NCBI GenBank assembly: GCA_947480815.1
Contig: CANKEA010000050.1
Coordinates: forward strand, 1 to 7,871
DNA from: Caulobacterales bacterium
GTDB taxonomy: Bacteria > Pseudomonadota > Alphaproteobacteria > Caulobacterales > Caulobacteraceae
Direction: 5' to 3'
Length of the DNA stretch: 7,871 nucleotides
Under the pieces are notes generated by a model that did no database searches, was not told the DNA's origin, and worked only from the letters and a program-made list of their open reading frames with translations. A program made the position numbers and the translations under genes. Below, piece by piece: positions 1-6,935 of this stretch (within the stretch, counting starts at the first letter, position 1; every line of letters begins with the position of its first letter).

Positions 1-6
1 CAGGCG

Positions 7-1572
7 CTAGTTTTTCAGCCGGTTGATCAGCGCTGCGGTCGAGGGATCGTGCGGCTTCGACCCCCGGCCCACTAAGTCTTCGAGGATGGCGTTGGCCATT
101 TCCTTGCCCAGCTCTACGCCCCATTGGTCAAAGCTGTTGATACCCCAGACCACACCCTCGACGAAGGTCTTGTGTTCATAGAGGGCGATCAGGGCCCCCA
201 GGCTGTGCGGATCGAGGCGGGGCAGCAGGATCAGCCCCGAGGGTCTATCACCATCGAACGTTCGCGGGGCACTCGGCGGATTTTTGCGCCCGACCATTAA
301 GGCCTCGGCCTGCGCGAGGACATTGGACAGCAGCTTGTCGTGCATGCCGCCATGGCCTTCGTCCGTCGCGGCAAGGGCGACGAACTCGGTCGGGACGATG
401 TCGGTCCCTTGGTGCATGGCCTGGAAATAGGCGTGCTGAACATTGCTGCCCTCACCGCCAAAGACCACCGGCGCTGTAGCGTGACCCACGTGCGCGCCAT
501 CCAGCCCAATCGACTTGCCGTTCGATTCCATTTCCAGCTGTTGCAGGAAGGCCGGCAGGCGGCGCAGCCGGTAGGCGTAGGGCACCACCGAGCGCGCGCC
601 GCGTCCAAGGCCATTGCGGTTGTAAATCTGCGCCAGGGCCAAAAGGACGGGGGCGTTACGCTCGAACGGTGCGGTTTGGAAATGTTCGTCCATGGCGGCG
701 GCACCGGCTAGGAACTGGCTAAAGACGTTCCAGCCCAGCGCGATGGCGCACGACAGACTGACCGACGACCAGAGCGAATAGCGCCCTCCCACCCAGTCCC
801 AGAAGCCAAACACCCGCGCGTCGGCCACACCGAAGGCGGCTGTCTTGTCGAGCGCGGTCGAGACCGCAGCCAGGTGTTTGCTCACGTCTGCTTCGCCAAC
901 AGCGGCGGCCAGCCATGCCCGGGCGGCCGTGGCATTGGCGAGAGTTTCCTGCGTGGTGAAGGTCTTTGAGACCACAATCACAAGCGTGCGGGCCGGATCG
1001 AGCTCTGCCGCGGCCTGCGCAAAATCGCCGCCGTCTATGTTGGCCAAGAAGCGCACACCGATCTGAGGTTTCAGCGGCTTGAGGCCGTCCCACAGCAGTC
1101 TGGGCCCGAGGTCCGATCCGCCGATGCCGATGTGCAGGATGCTGGTGAAGGGCGCGCCATCGGCGGCGGCGATCTGGCCGCTACGGATGCCGTTGGCAAA
1201 GCCTGCCATGCGCTGACGCATCGCCTCGACATCAGCCATCACACTCTTGCCTTGAGCCATGAAGGTCGCAGTTGCCGGGGCTCTGAGCGCCATGTGCAGG
1301 GCAGGCCGCTCCTCTGAGGTGTTGATCGTCTCGCCGCCAAACAGGCGTCGGCGCGCGTCGTCCAGACCAGCTGCCTTGGCCAGGGCCAGGGCGGCGTCCA
1401 GCCCAGCCAGGCTCCAGGCCTGTTTGGAAAGGTCGATGCCTAGGCCCGCGGCATCGAGGGTCAGCCGCCCCATCCGGGCGGCCTCAGCCTTAAACCGGTC
1501 TTCAATGCGCACGGCGCGGTCGGCTTGTGCGGCGGCCTCAAGGGCGCTCCAGGCGGCGGCGAGATCATCCAT
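7..1572 (-). CDS. pgi: Glucose-6-phosphate isomerase (phosphoglucose isomerase)
   Basis: This cytoplasmic enzyme interconverts glucose 6-phosphate and fructose 6-phosphate, feeding glycolysis/gluconeogenesis, the Entner-Doudoroff and pentose phosphate routes, and sugar-nucleotide synthesis. The 521-residue product is full length, slightly shorter than the roughly 550 residues of the E. coli and animal enzymes. Visible hallmarks are the sugar-phosphate loop GIGGSDLGP (residues 149-157), the phosphate-binding S-K-T-F-T-T segment (202-207), family signature 1 around DWVGGRYS (259-266), and signature 2 (473-490) containing FDQWGVELGK. By family alignment the catalytic residues are Glu349 (MESNGK), His387 (MHQGT) and Lys490. 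The ATG at 1570-1572 has a GGAG element about 10 nt upstream, and the reading frame ends in TAG. The gene is divergent from the hypothetical gene at 1691. Whether anything follows it in an operon lies outside the window. No truncation or missing key residue is seen. Confidence 0.98.
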   Translation of the reverse strand: MDDLAAAWSALEAAAQADRAVRIEDRFKAEAARMGRLTLDAAGLGIDLSKQAWSLAGLDAALALAKAAGLDDARRRLFGGETINTSEERPALHMALRAPATATFMAQGKSVMADVEAMRQRMAGFANGIRSGQIAAADGAPFTSILHIGIGGSDLGPRLLWDGLKPLKPQIGVRFLANIDGGDFAQAAAELDPARTLVIVVSKTFTTQETLANATAARAWLAAAVGEADVSKHLAAVSTALDKTAAFGVADARVFGFWDWVGGRYSLWSSVSLSCAIALGWNVFSQFLAGAAAMDEHFQTAPFERNAPVLLALAQIYNRNGLGRGARSVVPYAYRLRRLPAFLQQLEMESNGKSIGLDGAHVGHATAPVVFGGEGSNVQHAYFQAMHQGTDIVPTEFVALAATDEGHGGMHDKLLSNVLAQAEALMVGRKNPPSAPRTFDGDRPSGLILLPRLDPHSLGALIALYEHKTFVEGVVWGINSFDQWGVELGKEMANAILEDLVGRGSKPHDPSTAALINRLKN

Positions 1573-1690
1573 GGTCGCTAAACTCCGCAGCGAGAACTCG
1601 GCTTTGGCCCAACGTGGTTAACAGCGCGTTCACCACCGATAGACTACGCCAGAAGCCGTTATCGCACACCGATTTCATGAGGATCTGGCC
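1573..1690. promoter_or_regulatory. Divergent intergenic region between pgi and the hypothetical gene
   Basis: These 118 bp must hold the start signals for both divergent genes. On the plus strand an AGGA element lies 7 nt before the ATG at 1691; on the minus strand GGAG lies 10 nt before the pgi ATG. A minus-strand GCGATAAC (plus-strand 1658-1665) matches 7 of 8 positions of the Caulobacter-type -10 consensus GCTANAWC, but no acceptable -35 box is seen upstream of it, so it is only a weak candidate pgi promoter. No convincing promoter for the plus-strand gene was recognised. Confidence 0.3.
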
Positions 1691-2179
1691 ATGTCCTGCG
1701 GCGCCGCTTCCCTGTCCATCACCCTGTGGATGGCAGCGATGGGCCCGGGCCCGGTCGGCACGCCGGCGCTCAGTGGCCAGCTGGCCATTACCGCCCCACT
1801 ATCGGTGGCGCATGAGCCCTTGTTCGCAGGCACAGTGGGCCAGGCCGACGGTTTGAAGAAAGTGGTCGAGGGATTCCGCACCATGGCCCCCGCCGACGCA
1901 TCGGAACTTCTGCCCATGACCGATTTTGACGAATTTTCTCGTAAGATCGCCGCCCTGTCCGCGCTTGATGAAAATGGCCGTCTAGCGTTGGTTAATCGCG
2001 GCGCAACCGACGATCTCAAATGCATCCTGCACGGCATCAGCCAGGACCCGCCGGTGAAGCTCAAGGACGTCTCCGAGGCCAAGATGCCCAAGGCTCGAGA
2101 CTGGGCCCTGCGCGACATGGTCTATCTGCTGAACGACAACGTCGAGGTTATCACCTCACCGCCGCAACCGGCAGCGTAA
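1691..2179 (+). CDS. Hypothetical protein of 162 residues, possibly exported
   Basis: I do not recognise a named family. The start at 1691 is supported by an AGGA ribosome-binding element 7 nt upstream. The first ~30 residues are mildly hydrophobic and small-residue rich (Cys3, then SLSITLWMAAM), but lack the basic N-terminus of a standard signal peptide, so export is uncertain. Initiation at Met14 or Met17 is also possible. The rest (about 48-155) looks like a soluble alpha-rich domain with charged segments, including a DFDEFSRKIAALSALDE stretch (78-94), a second cysteine (Cys111) in LKCILHGISQDPP, and a C-terminal RDWALRDMVYLLNDN segment; the tail ends in a proline-rich SPPQPAA. Codon use matches its neighbours and the frame is open with GC-rich third positions, which favours a real gene. 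It is divergent from pgi, and its stop lies 3 bp from the convergent dsbD stop. No function can be inferred from these neighbours. Confidence 0.8.
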   Translation: MSCGAASLSITLWMAAMGPGPVGTPALSGQLAITAPLSVAHEPLFAGTVGQADGLKKVVEGFRTMAPADASELLPMTDFDEFSRKIAALSALDENGRLALVNRGATDDLKCILHGISQDPPVKLKDVSEAKMPKARDWALRDMVYLLNDNVEVITSPPQPAA

Positions 2180-2182
2180 GGC

Positions 2183-4336
2183 CTAGGCAGCGATCGATGT
2201 CTTCAGCGCTACAATCACCCCACCGGGGGTCAGGAACTGCGGCAAGATCTTCTCGCTGCCATCGGCGCTGTAGAGCAGGTAGAGCGGCACTCCGGCACGG
2301 CCATGATCGGACAGGATCTTGGAAATTTCGGCGTTCTGATTGGTCCAGTCAGCCTTCATATAAACGGTATTGGTCGCACCGAAGGCCTCGACCACTTTCG
2401 GATTAGCCAAGGTGGTGCGCTCATTGACCTGGCAGGTCACGCACCAGGCGGCGGTAAAATCCACCAGAACCGGAACGCCCGCGCCACGCAGCTCGGCGAG
2501 GCGGTCAGCAGAATAGGTCTCCGCCTCCAGCCCGCCGGCAACTATTTTCGGCCCCGACCCAGACGCGTTGGAGGGGGCGGGCGCATAGGCACCGATCATG
2601 GCCCCGGCCATGGCAATAGACAGCAACACAGTGCCGCCCGTCATCAGCAGCAAATATTTGCGGCCTTCAATCCCCTGGCTGCGGCCATAGAGCCAGGCCC
2701 CAAAGGCGGTCAGAACTCCGATCGCCAGTAGACGGGCGAGCCCGGCCGAATCCGTCTGCTGGGCCAGCACCCAGACCAGCCAGGCGGCGGCGGCGTACAT
2801 CGGGAAGGCCAGCACGCGGCGGAAGGTTTCCATCCAGGCACCGGGGCGCGGGATCCGCTTCAATAGACCGGGCGCGAACGCCAGGGCCGTGAAGGGCGCA
2901 GCCATGCCAAGGCCCAGGCTCAGAAAAACGGCGAGGCCCAGGATGGGCGGCTGGGTCAGGGCTACGCCCAGCGCGGGTGCCATGAAGGGCGCCGTACAGG
3001 GCGCTGCGACCACAACCGCCAGGGCCCCCGTGAAGGCCGCGCCCAGGAGGCCATCTTTGGAGGCTAGGCCCGAGCCTACCCCCTGGACTGAGGTCCCGAT
3101 CTCGAACAGGCCCGAAAGGTTGAGTGCGGTCAGCAGCATGACCAAGCATAACACCGCCACCACGGCGGGCGACTGCAGCTGAAAGCCCCAGCCAACGGCC
3201 CCGCCGGCGGCCCGCGCCGCCATCAGCGCACCGGCCAAGGCCAGGAAGGTCAAAAGCACGCCACCCATGAAGGCGAGGCCCTCTGCCCGCGCGGCCTTCG
3301 GCTCGGATGCATGGCTGGCCAGGGACGCCGCCTTCATCGACAGCACCGGGAAGACGCAGGGCATCAGGTTCAGGATCATCCCACCGATGAATGCAAATAC
3401 GATCGCCAGCAGTAGACCGGGCTGGCCCGCCGCCGGGGTGGCGTTGGTCACGCCCTTGGGGCCATTAGATGTGGCGGGCGTTGCTGGGCCAAGGCCAGAG
3501 GTCCCAGCCGGGGCCGGGCCGCTAGCCGCCTCGATCTCATAGGTCTTTCCGCCAACGGCTAAAACGCCGGCGATTTTGTCCGGTGTCGGGCCGTTGACGA
3601 AGGCCGTTCCGGGCTTAAGCGTCAGGGTCAGGCCGTTGGGGCCCTTCTCGATGGTTTGAGCGGCGGCGTTTTCCATCACCACGCCCGAATAGGGGAAGAA
3701 ATAGGCTCCGTTCATGTCGGCACCCGCCAGGGGCGAACCCGCCACGGCCAGGGTCAAGCCGGTGGCTGAGCCGATATAACTTGCCGTCAGGCCAGCGGGC
3801 TTGGGCTTATCGGCCAGGGCCTTTTCGATGCCTAGGCCATGGTTAGGATCGTTCGCCGGAGCCGCCACGATGGGCAGGGCTAGGTTGAGCACCGCGCTCT
3901 CGGGCACGCAGACATCGGCGCAGACCAGAAAGGCCACAGCGGCCTTGATCGTAACGCTGCTCCCCACCTTGGAATTTGCCGGCACGGTGACCGGGACGGT
4001 CAGCAGGACCTCGCCCTGATAGCCATAATTCATCAACGGGCCCAGCGGCAGGCGGCTGGGCGCGGGCCACACGATATCGCCCGCGCTCCAGCCGGCGGGC
4101 AGGGTCCAGACGATCTTGGTGGCATCGCCGCTGTCGCCCGGGTTGCGCCAGTAGGTGTGCCAGCCCTTGTCGATCTGTTGGCGAACGGCCAAGTAAACGG
4201 TCGATCCCGGAGCGGCCCCGGCCGTCTTGGTGACCAGCTCGGCCTTGAGGTGCCCAGTGTTAATCGCCTCCGCCATCGCCGGCGCGGCCAAGCTGAGGAT
4301 CAGGGCGGCGATGAAGCCTGAGAAAATGCGGTTCAT
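2183..4336 (-). CDS. dsbD: DsbD/ScsB-family transmembrane thiol:disulfide reductase
   Basis: An inner-membrane electron conduit that takes reducing equivalents from cytoplasmic thioredoxin and delivers them to periplasmic thiol proteins. The 717-residue product begins with a signal peptide (MNRIFSGF, hydrophobic core, AMA cleavage-like site near 22). A periplasmic alpha-type domain follows (about 25-270) with a Cys139/Cys143 pair (CADVC). A Gly/Pro/Thr/Ser-rich linker (about 270-305) leads to a membrane core of about eight helices (306-585), with Cys327 in MPCVFP and Cys447 in APCTAP as the membrane-embedded pair. The C-terminal thioredoxin domain carries WCVTC (Cys632/Cys635) and a likely cis-Pro684. 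All three expected cysteine pairs are present. It is longer than E. coli DsbD (about 565). The enlarged alpha domain with CxxxC resembles the ScsB branch, so ScsB is an alternative name. The start is supported by AAGGTG 5 nt upstream of the ATG. The gene is convergent with the hypothetical gene and divergent from the MaoC-like gene. Confidence 0.95.
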   Translation of the reverse strand: MNRIFSGFIAALILSLAAPAMAEAINTGHLKAELVTKTAGAAPGSTVYLAVRQQIDKGWHTYWRNPGDSGDATKIVWTLPAGWSAGDIVWPAPSRLPLGPLMNYGYQGEVLLTVPVTVPANSKVGSSVTIKAAVAFLVCADVCVPESAVLNLALPIVAAPANDPNHGLGIEKALADKPKPAGLTASYIGSATGLTLAVAGSPLAGADMNGAYFFPYSGVVMENAAAQTIEKGPNGLTLTLKPGTAFVNGPTPDKIAGVLAVGGKTYEIEAASGPAPAGTSGLGPATPATSNGPKGVTNATPAAGQPGLLLAIVFAFIGGMILNLMPCVFPVLSMKAASLASHASEPKAARAEGLAFMGGVLLTFLALAGALMAARAAGGAVGWGFQLQSPAVVAVLCLVMLLTALNLSGLFEIGTSVQGVGSGLASKDGLLGAAFTGALAVVVAAPCTAPFMAPALGVALTQPPILGLAVFLSLGLGMAAPFTALAFAPGLLKRIPRPGAWMETFRRVLAFPMYAAAAWLVWVLAQQTDSAGLARLLAIGVLTAFGAWLYGRSQGIEGRKYLLLMTGGTVLLSIAMAGAMIGAYAPAPSNASGSGPKIVAGGLEAETYSADRLAELRGAGVPVLVDFTAAWCVTCQVNERTTLANPKVVEAFGATNTVYMKADWTNQNAEISKILSDHGRAGVPLYLLYSADGSEKILPQFLTPGGVIVALKTSIAA

Positions 4337-4439
4337 GGCGTCACCTTAAGACATACGCCAGGGCGGCGGCAAACCTAGCCAAGGCGAAGCAAACCTCTAG
4401 AACAGGCCTATTCGCTGTTTAGCCTGGACGCCATATCCC
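4337..4439. promoter_or_regulatory. Divergent intergenic region between dsbD and the MaoC-like gene
   Basis: These 103 bp separate two divergent starts, so both promoters are expected here or just inside the genes. On the minus strand the dsbD ribosome-binding element (AAGGTG) is clear next to the ATG. Minus-strand GCTAGGTT and GCTAAACA each match 6 of 8 of the GCTANAWC -10 consensus, but neither has a convincing -35 partner. No clear Shine-Dalgarno sequence precedes the plus-strand ATG at 4440. No strong inverted repeat or operator was recognised. Confidence 0.25.
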
Positions 4440-4832
4440 ATGCCCGCTGCATTTGACGAAATTAAGGTCGGCCAAGTGGTGTCGCTCGGCACGGCCATGG
4501 TGGACCCCACGGCGCTCGATGCCTTCCTTGTGGCCTTTGCGCCCGGCTGGAACGCCGAGCAGGGTGCGCCCAACGCCTTCACCTTCGCGGTCTGGACCCG
4601 GCTCGACGCAGCAGCTACGGCGCAATGGCCGCAGACCAAGCGTCTGGGCATAGACGCCCTGCGTTGGGGCCGAAATCCCTCCGCAGGCGAGCTGCTGCGC
4701 GGCCGGATGACCGTGATGGGCAAGGACCCGGTCGGCGATGACAAAGGCGTGGTGATTGCTCAACACGACCTGCTCGATGAAGCTGGCCGTTTGGTATTCT
4801 CGTGCCTGACCCGCAGCGTGTTTAGGCGTTAG
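4440..4832 (+). CDS. Small MaoC-like/hot-dog-fold protein, catalytic motif degenerate
   Basis: The 130-residue product resembles the MaoC-type acyl dehydratase (hot-dog) fold in its order of elements: an N-terminal FDEIKVGQ segment (5-12), a helix-like DPTALDAFLVAFAPGW (22-37), a buried-helix-like APNAFTFAVWTRL (43-55), a central strand GIDALRWGRNPSAGELLRGR (70-89) like the family's 'hydrophobic-basic-P-V-x-x-G-D' strand, and a final strand pair VVIAQHDLLDEAGRLVFSC (104-122). The fold assignment is inferred from pattern, not from a strong motif. The D-x-N-P-x-H hydratase motif is not there: the equivalent region reads GWNAEQG, with neither the Asp nor the His. Enoyl-CoA hydratase activity is therefore doubtful; acyl/CoA binding or a structural role is more likely. 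No clear Shine-Dalgarno precedes the ATG. The stop overlaps the convergent sapC stop. Confidence 0.75.
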   Translation: MPAAFDEIKVGQVVSLGTAMVDPTALDAFLVAFAPGWNAEQGAPNAFTFAVWTRLDAAATAQWPQTKRLGIDALRWGRNPSAGELLRGRMTVMGKDPVGDDKGVVIAQHDLLDEAGRLVFSCLTRSVFRR

Positions 4833-5643
4833 CGGCCGGCTGCTGCGCCGCGAGCGGCAGGGAAGCCGGGCCGCGCTTGGAGGCGACGGCCATCAGGCGG
4901 TCCCAACCCAGCAGCGACACCATGTGGGCAAACACCGCGCCCATGGCTCCGTTGTTGAGCAGCTCGGAAAGCTTGTCGCCCGGCAGCTTCTTGAACTTCT
5001 CGTCCGAGATCGCGGAATATTCGGCGATCAGCTGCGGTTCGCCGGCGGGCGAGCCATCGGCGTTGCGCGGGGTATAGACGGCCTGTTTCATCTCGAACAG
5101 GTCGAGTTCGTTCAACATCTGTACGAAAGCCATGGTGCGGCGGCGCTCGGTCTCGAAGTCGTCGCAGAACTTGATGGCGTCGGTGGTGTACTGAGTCGGC
5201 TCGCCCTTAGCGTCGAACAGTTTGGTCTCGCCCTTCTCAGACAACAGGTCGGAGGCGCGGTCGATGCAGACGACCATCTGCTCGTCCTCCTCATTGCCGG
5301 CCAGCACGAACGGGAAGCGGCGGATATAGGCCGGTAGATAGGTGGCATCGGCGAAGGTGCCGTCGTCATCGATGAACAGGTTCTGGCCGCCATTCAGACC
5401 CATCACGGCCAGCGGAATGCGGTCCGGTCCGGCGAAGATGATCGGGAAGCTCAGGGCGGCCTGGCCAAATTCGCCGATCGTGATCGGCACCACATGGCCG
5501 GTCTTGGCAAAGCCGAACGGCTTGTCCTTGTTTACCAGGCCCAGCTTGGCGTGTTCGACGCGATTCAGCGGCTCAGGGTTCGTGTAGAACAGCACAGTGC
5601 CGGAGATCTCGGCCTGGGCGGCGGGGGCGGGGGTATCGGACAT
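4822..5643 (-). CDS. SapC family protein
   Basis: A SapC-family protein (PF07277 type), not the SapC peptide-ABC permease. The family name comes from surface-array loci and its molecular role is not established; in Caulobacterales and sphingomonads members often lie near TonB receptors, a context absent here. The 273-residue product has family-typical segments: LNRVEHAKLGL (26-36), VPITIGEFGQAALSFPIIFAG (52-72), LPAYIRRFPF (103-112), VCIDRAS (125-131), FCDDFETERRRT (159-170) and FAHMVSLLGWDRLM (238-251). No signal peptide or membrane helix is seen, so it is probably cytoplasmic. I chose the ATG at 5641-5643 because it begins a normal acidic N-terminus (MSDTPAPAAQ) with CGGAG 11 nt upstream. 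Extending the frame to 5790 would run into the zapE 3' end with low-quality sequence. It follows zapE on the same strand after 86 bp and overlaps the convergent MaoC-like gene by 11 bp at the stops. Confidence 0.92.
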   Translation of the reverse strand: MSDTPAPAAQAEISGTVLFYTNPEPLNRVEHAKLGLVNKDKPFGFAKTGHVVPITIGEFGQAALSFPIIFAGPDRIPLAVMGLNGGQNLFIDDDGTFADATYLPAYIRRFPFVLAGNEEDEQMVVCIDRASDLLSEKGETKLFDAKGEPTQYTTDAIKFCDDFETERRRTMAFVQMLNELDLFEMKQAVYTPRNADGSPAGEPQLIAEYSAISDEKFKKLPGDKLSELLNNGAMGAVFAHMVSLLGWDRLMAVASKRGPASLPLAAQQPAANA

Positions 5644-5686
5644 GTTAGTCTGGGCTCCGGAGTTCGGATTTAAATAGCGGTTGCGG

Positions 5687-5715
5687 CTATTAGCCGATCC
5701 AGAAGCGGGCGGCAA
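5687..5715 (-). promoter_or_regulatory. Candidate housekeeping promoter for the SapC-family gene
   Basis: Read on the minus strand, TTGCCGC (plus-strand 5709-5715) and GCTAATAG (5687-5694) are separated by 14 nt, within the spacing of the Caulobacter sigma-73 consensus (TTGACGS, 10-14 nt, GCTANAWC); the -10 matches 6 of 8. It would start transcription near 5680, leaving a leader of about 37 nt. It lies in the zapE-sapC gap and suggests that sapC can be transcribed on its own. The CGGC/GCCG arms around the -10 box are also a short inverted repeat. This is a pattern match only. Confidence 0.3.
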
Positions 5716-5729
5716 ACGGGGCCTCTGGC

Positions 5730-6839
5730 TTAGTCCTTGGCGGTGGCAAGATAGCTCGCCGAGCGCATCTCCTGGAGACGTGAGACGCAACGCTGGAATT
5801 CGAACGCGCCCTCGCCCTCGGGATAGATCTTTTCAGGCTCAGCAGCGGCCAGGACGATCAATTTGACGCGCGACTCATACAGGGCGTCGATAAGGGTCAC
5901 GAAGCGTCGGGCTTCCGAGCGGTTACCGGCCCCCAGAAGGGGGATATTTTCAAGAAAGAGGGTGTGGCTTTGGTCCGCCAGGGCAAGATAGTCCTGTGGC
6001 CCCAGCGCCTGAGCGCAAAGGCTGGCGAATGAAGCCCGCACCAGCCCGCCCGCGGCGCGCGGCAAGTGGGTCTTGCGACCTAGCACCTCCAGAGTGATGC
6101 CGGTTTCGGCTGCGCCGTCTAAAAGGTCGCCCCACAGGGCGTCGAACCGAATCTGCTGGGTGTCATGGACTAGATCCAGCCAGACCTCCTCGCCGCGCAG
6201 CCGGTCCAGTCGGTAATCCACCGGTCCTTTGACGGCCACAACGTCGAGCTGCTGCTGCAGCATGGCGATGAAAGGCAGGAAGAGCTGCCGGTTGAGGCCA
6301 TTGTAATACAGGGCGCCTGGTGCCCGGTTGGAGGTGGCGGCCACGGTCACCCCGCGCGCCAGCAGGGCCTCGAACAGCCGACCCAGGATCATGGCGTCGG
6401 CGATATCGGAGACTTGGAATTCGTCGAAACACAGCAGGCGGGTATCGTGGGCGATGACCCCGGCGGTGGGCCCGATGGGATCGTCGCCCTTGGTTTCGCC
6501 AAACAACGTCTTGCGTTCGGCCACGCTGCCTTTGCGCCATTCGCCGATCAGTCGGTGCACCTGCGCCATAAAGTCATGGAAGTGTACGCGCCGCTTACGG
6601 GCCACGGGTGCGGAGGCAAAGAACAGGTCCATCAGCATGGATTTGCCGCGCCCGACCGGGCCGTAGAGATAGACGCCACGCACGGCCTTGGGCTTGCGGA
6701 ACAGCCCGGGCTCTCCGGCCCCGGCCAGGTCGCCCTCCAACCGGATCAGGGCCTCCAGGGCCTTCGCCTGGGCTGGATCGGCTCGCAGTCGCCCGGAAGC
6801 GATAGCGGTGTCATAGGATTTGCGCAGGGTGGAAGCCAT
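5730..6839 (-). CDS. zapE: Cell division protein ZapE (AFG1-like AAA+ ATPase)
   Basis: ZapE/AFG1 ATPases are cytoplasmic P-loop proteins. In E. coli ZapE associates with FtsZ at the constricting ring, and the mitochondrial relative Afg1/Lace1 acts in membrane protein quality control. The 369-residue product is full length. Visible motifs are the family-typical GVYLYGPVGRGKS with the Walker A loop (60-67), VHFHDFMAQVHRLI (85-98), Walker B LLCFDEF (135-141), a sensor-1-like ATSNRAP (168-174), and the conserved NGLNRQLFLPFI (180-191). The C-terminal region has GNRSEARRFVTLIDALYESRVKL (305-327) and FQRCVSRLQEM (348-358), as expected for the family. The ATG at 6837-6839 has GGAG 5 nt upstream. It sits between a thioredoxin-like gene (94 bp upstream) and sapC (86 bp downstream), all on the same strand. 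These gaps leave room for separate promoters, so an operon is possible but not shown. All nucleotide-binding motifs look intact. Confidence 0.96.
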   Translation of the reverse strand: MASTLRKSYDTAIASGRLRADPAQAKALEALIRLEGDLAGAGEPGLFRKPKAVRGVYLYGPVGRGKSMLMDLFFASAPVARKRRVHFHDFMAQVHRLIGEWRKGSVAERKTLFGETKGDDPIGPTAGVIAHDTRLLCFDEFQVSDIADAMILGRLFEALLARGVTVAATSNRAPGALYYNGLNRQLFLPFIAMLQQQLDVVAVKGPVDYRLDRLRGEEVWLDLVHDTQQIRFDALWGDLLDGAAETGITLEVLGRKTHLPRAAGGLVRASFASLCAQALGPQDYLALADQSHTLFLENIPLLGAGNRSEARRFVTLIDALYESRVKLIVLAAAEPEKIYPEGEGAFEFQRCVSRLQEMRSASYLATAKD

Positions 6840-6900
6840 TGGGGCTCCGGTTAGCCGCGTGAGGCCGCCTCGTCGATGCTAAAATTGACCGATGCGAGCG

Positions 6901-6935
6901 GAAAGCCGAATCGCCCACTGTCTAGCCCGGCTTTC
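6901..6935 (-). terminator. 8-bp inverted repeat at the 3' end of the thioredoxin-like gene
   Basis: GAAAGCCG (6901-6908) pairs perfectly with CGGCTTTC (6928-6935) around a 19-nt loop. The structure begins within the stop codon of the thioredoxin-like gene and lies before zapE. A terminator or attenuator is possible, but there is no T-run after the stem and the loop is long, so an operator-like inverted repeat or chance are real alternatives. Confidence 0.25.

Noticed and set aside
1741..1752. Perfect 12-bp palindrome GGGCCCGGGCCC
   Set aside because: It encodes Gly-Pro repeats in the hypothetical gene and is explained by GC-rich codons; no copies were noticed elsewhere.
1675..2118. 147-codon open frame antisense to the hypothetical gene
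   Set aside because: Serine/arginine-rich composition typical of an antisense shadow in GC-rich DNA, while the plus-strand frame has a ribosome-binding site and normal composition.
2667..3149. 160-codon frame inside dsbD on the same strand, different frame
   Set aside because: Rich in Arg, Gly and Pro with no recognisable domain; dsbD covers this region with clear membrane and cysteine motifs.
4430..4437. GCCATATC, 7 of 8 match to the -10 consensus before the MaoC-like gene
   Set aside because: Transcription from it would begin inside the start codon or beyond, and no -35 box is seen, so it cannot serve the ATG at 4440 as annotated.
4419..4766. Minus-strand frames antisense to the MaoC-like gene
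   Set aside because: Shadow composition and no family-like pattern; the plus-strand frame shows coherent hot-dog-like segments.
5644..5790. N-terminal extension of the SapC-family frame by 49 residues
   Set aside because: It overlaps the 3' end of zapE, its sequence is not typical of the family, and the ATG at 5643 gives a normal family N-terminus with a ribosome-binding element.
6886..6914. Plus-strand TTGACCG with GCCGAATC 13 nt later, resembling a promoter
   Set aside because: The -35 is good but the -10 matches only 6 of 8, and it would read antisense into the thioredoxin-like gene with no plausible plus-strand gene following.
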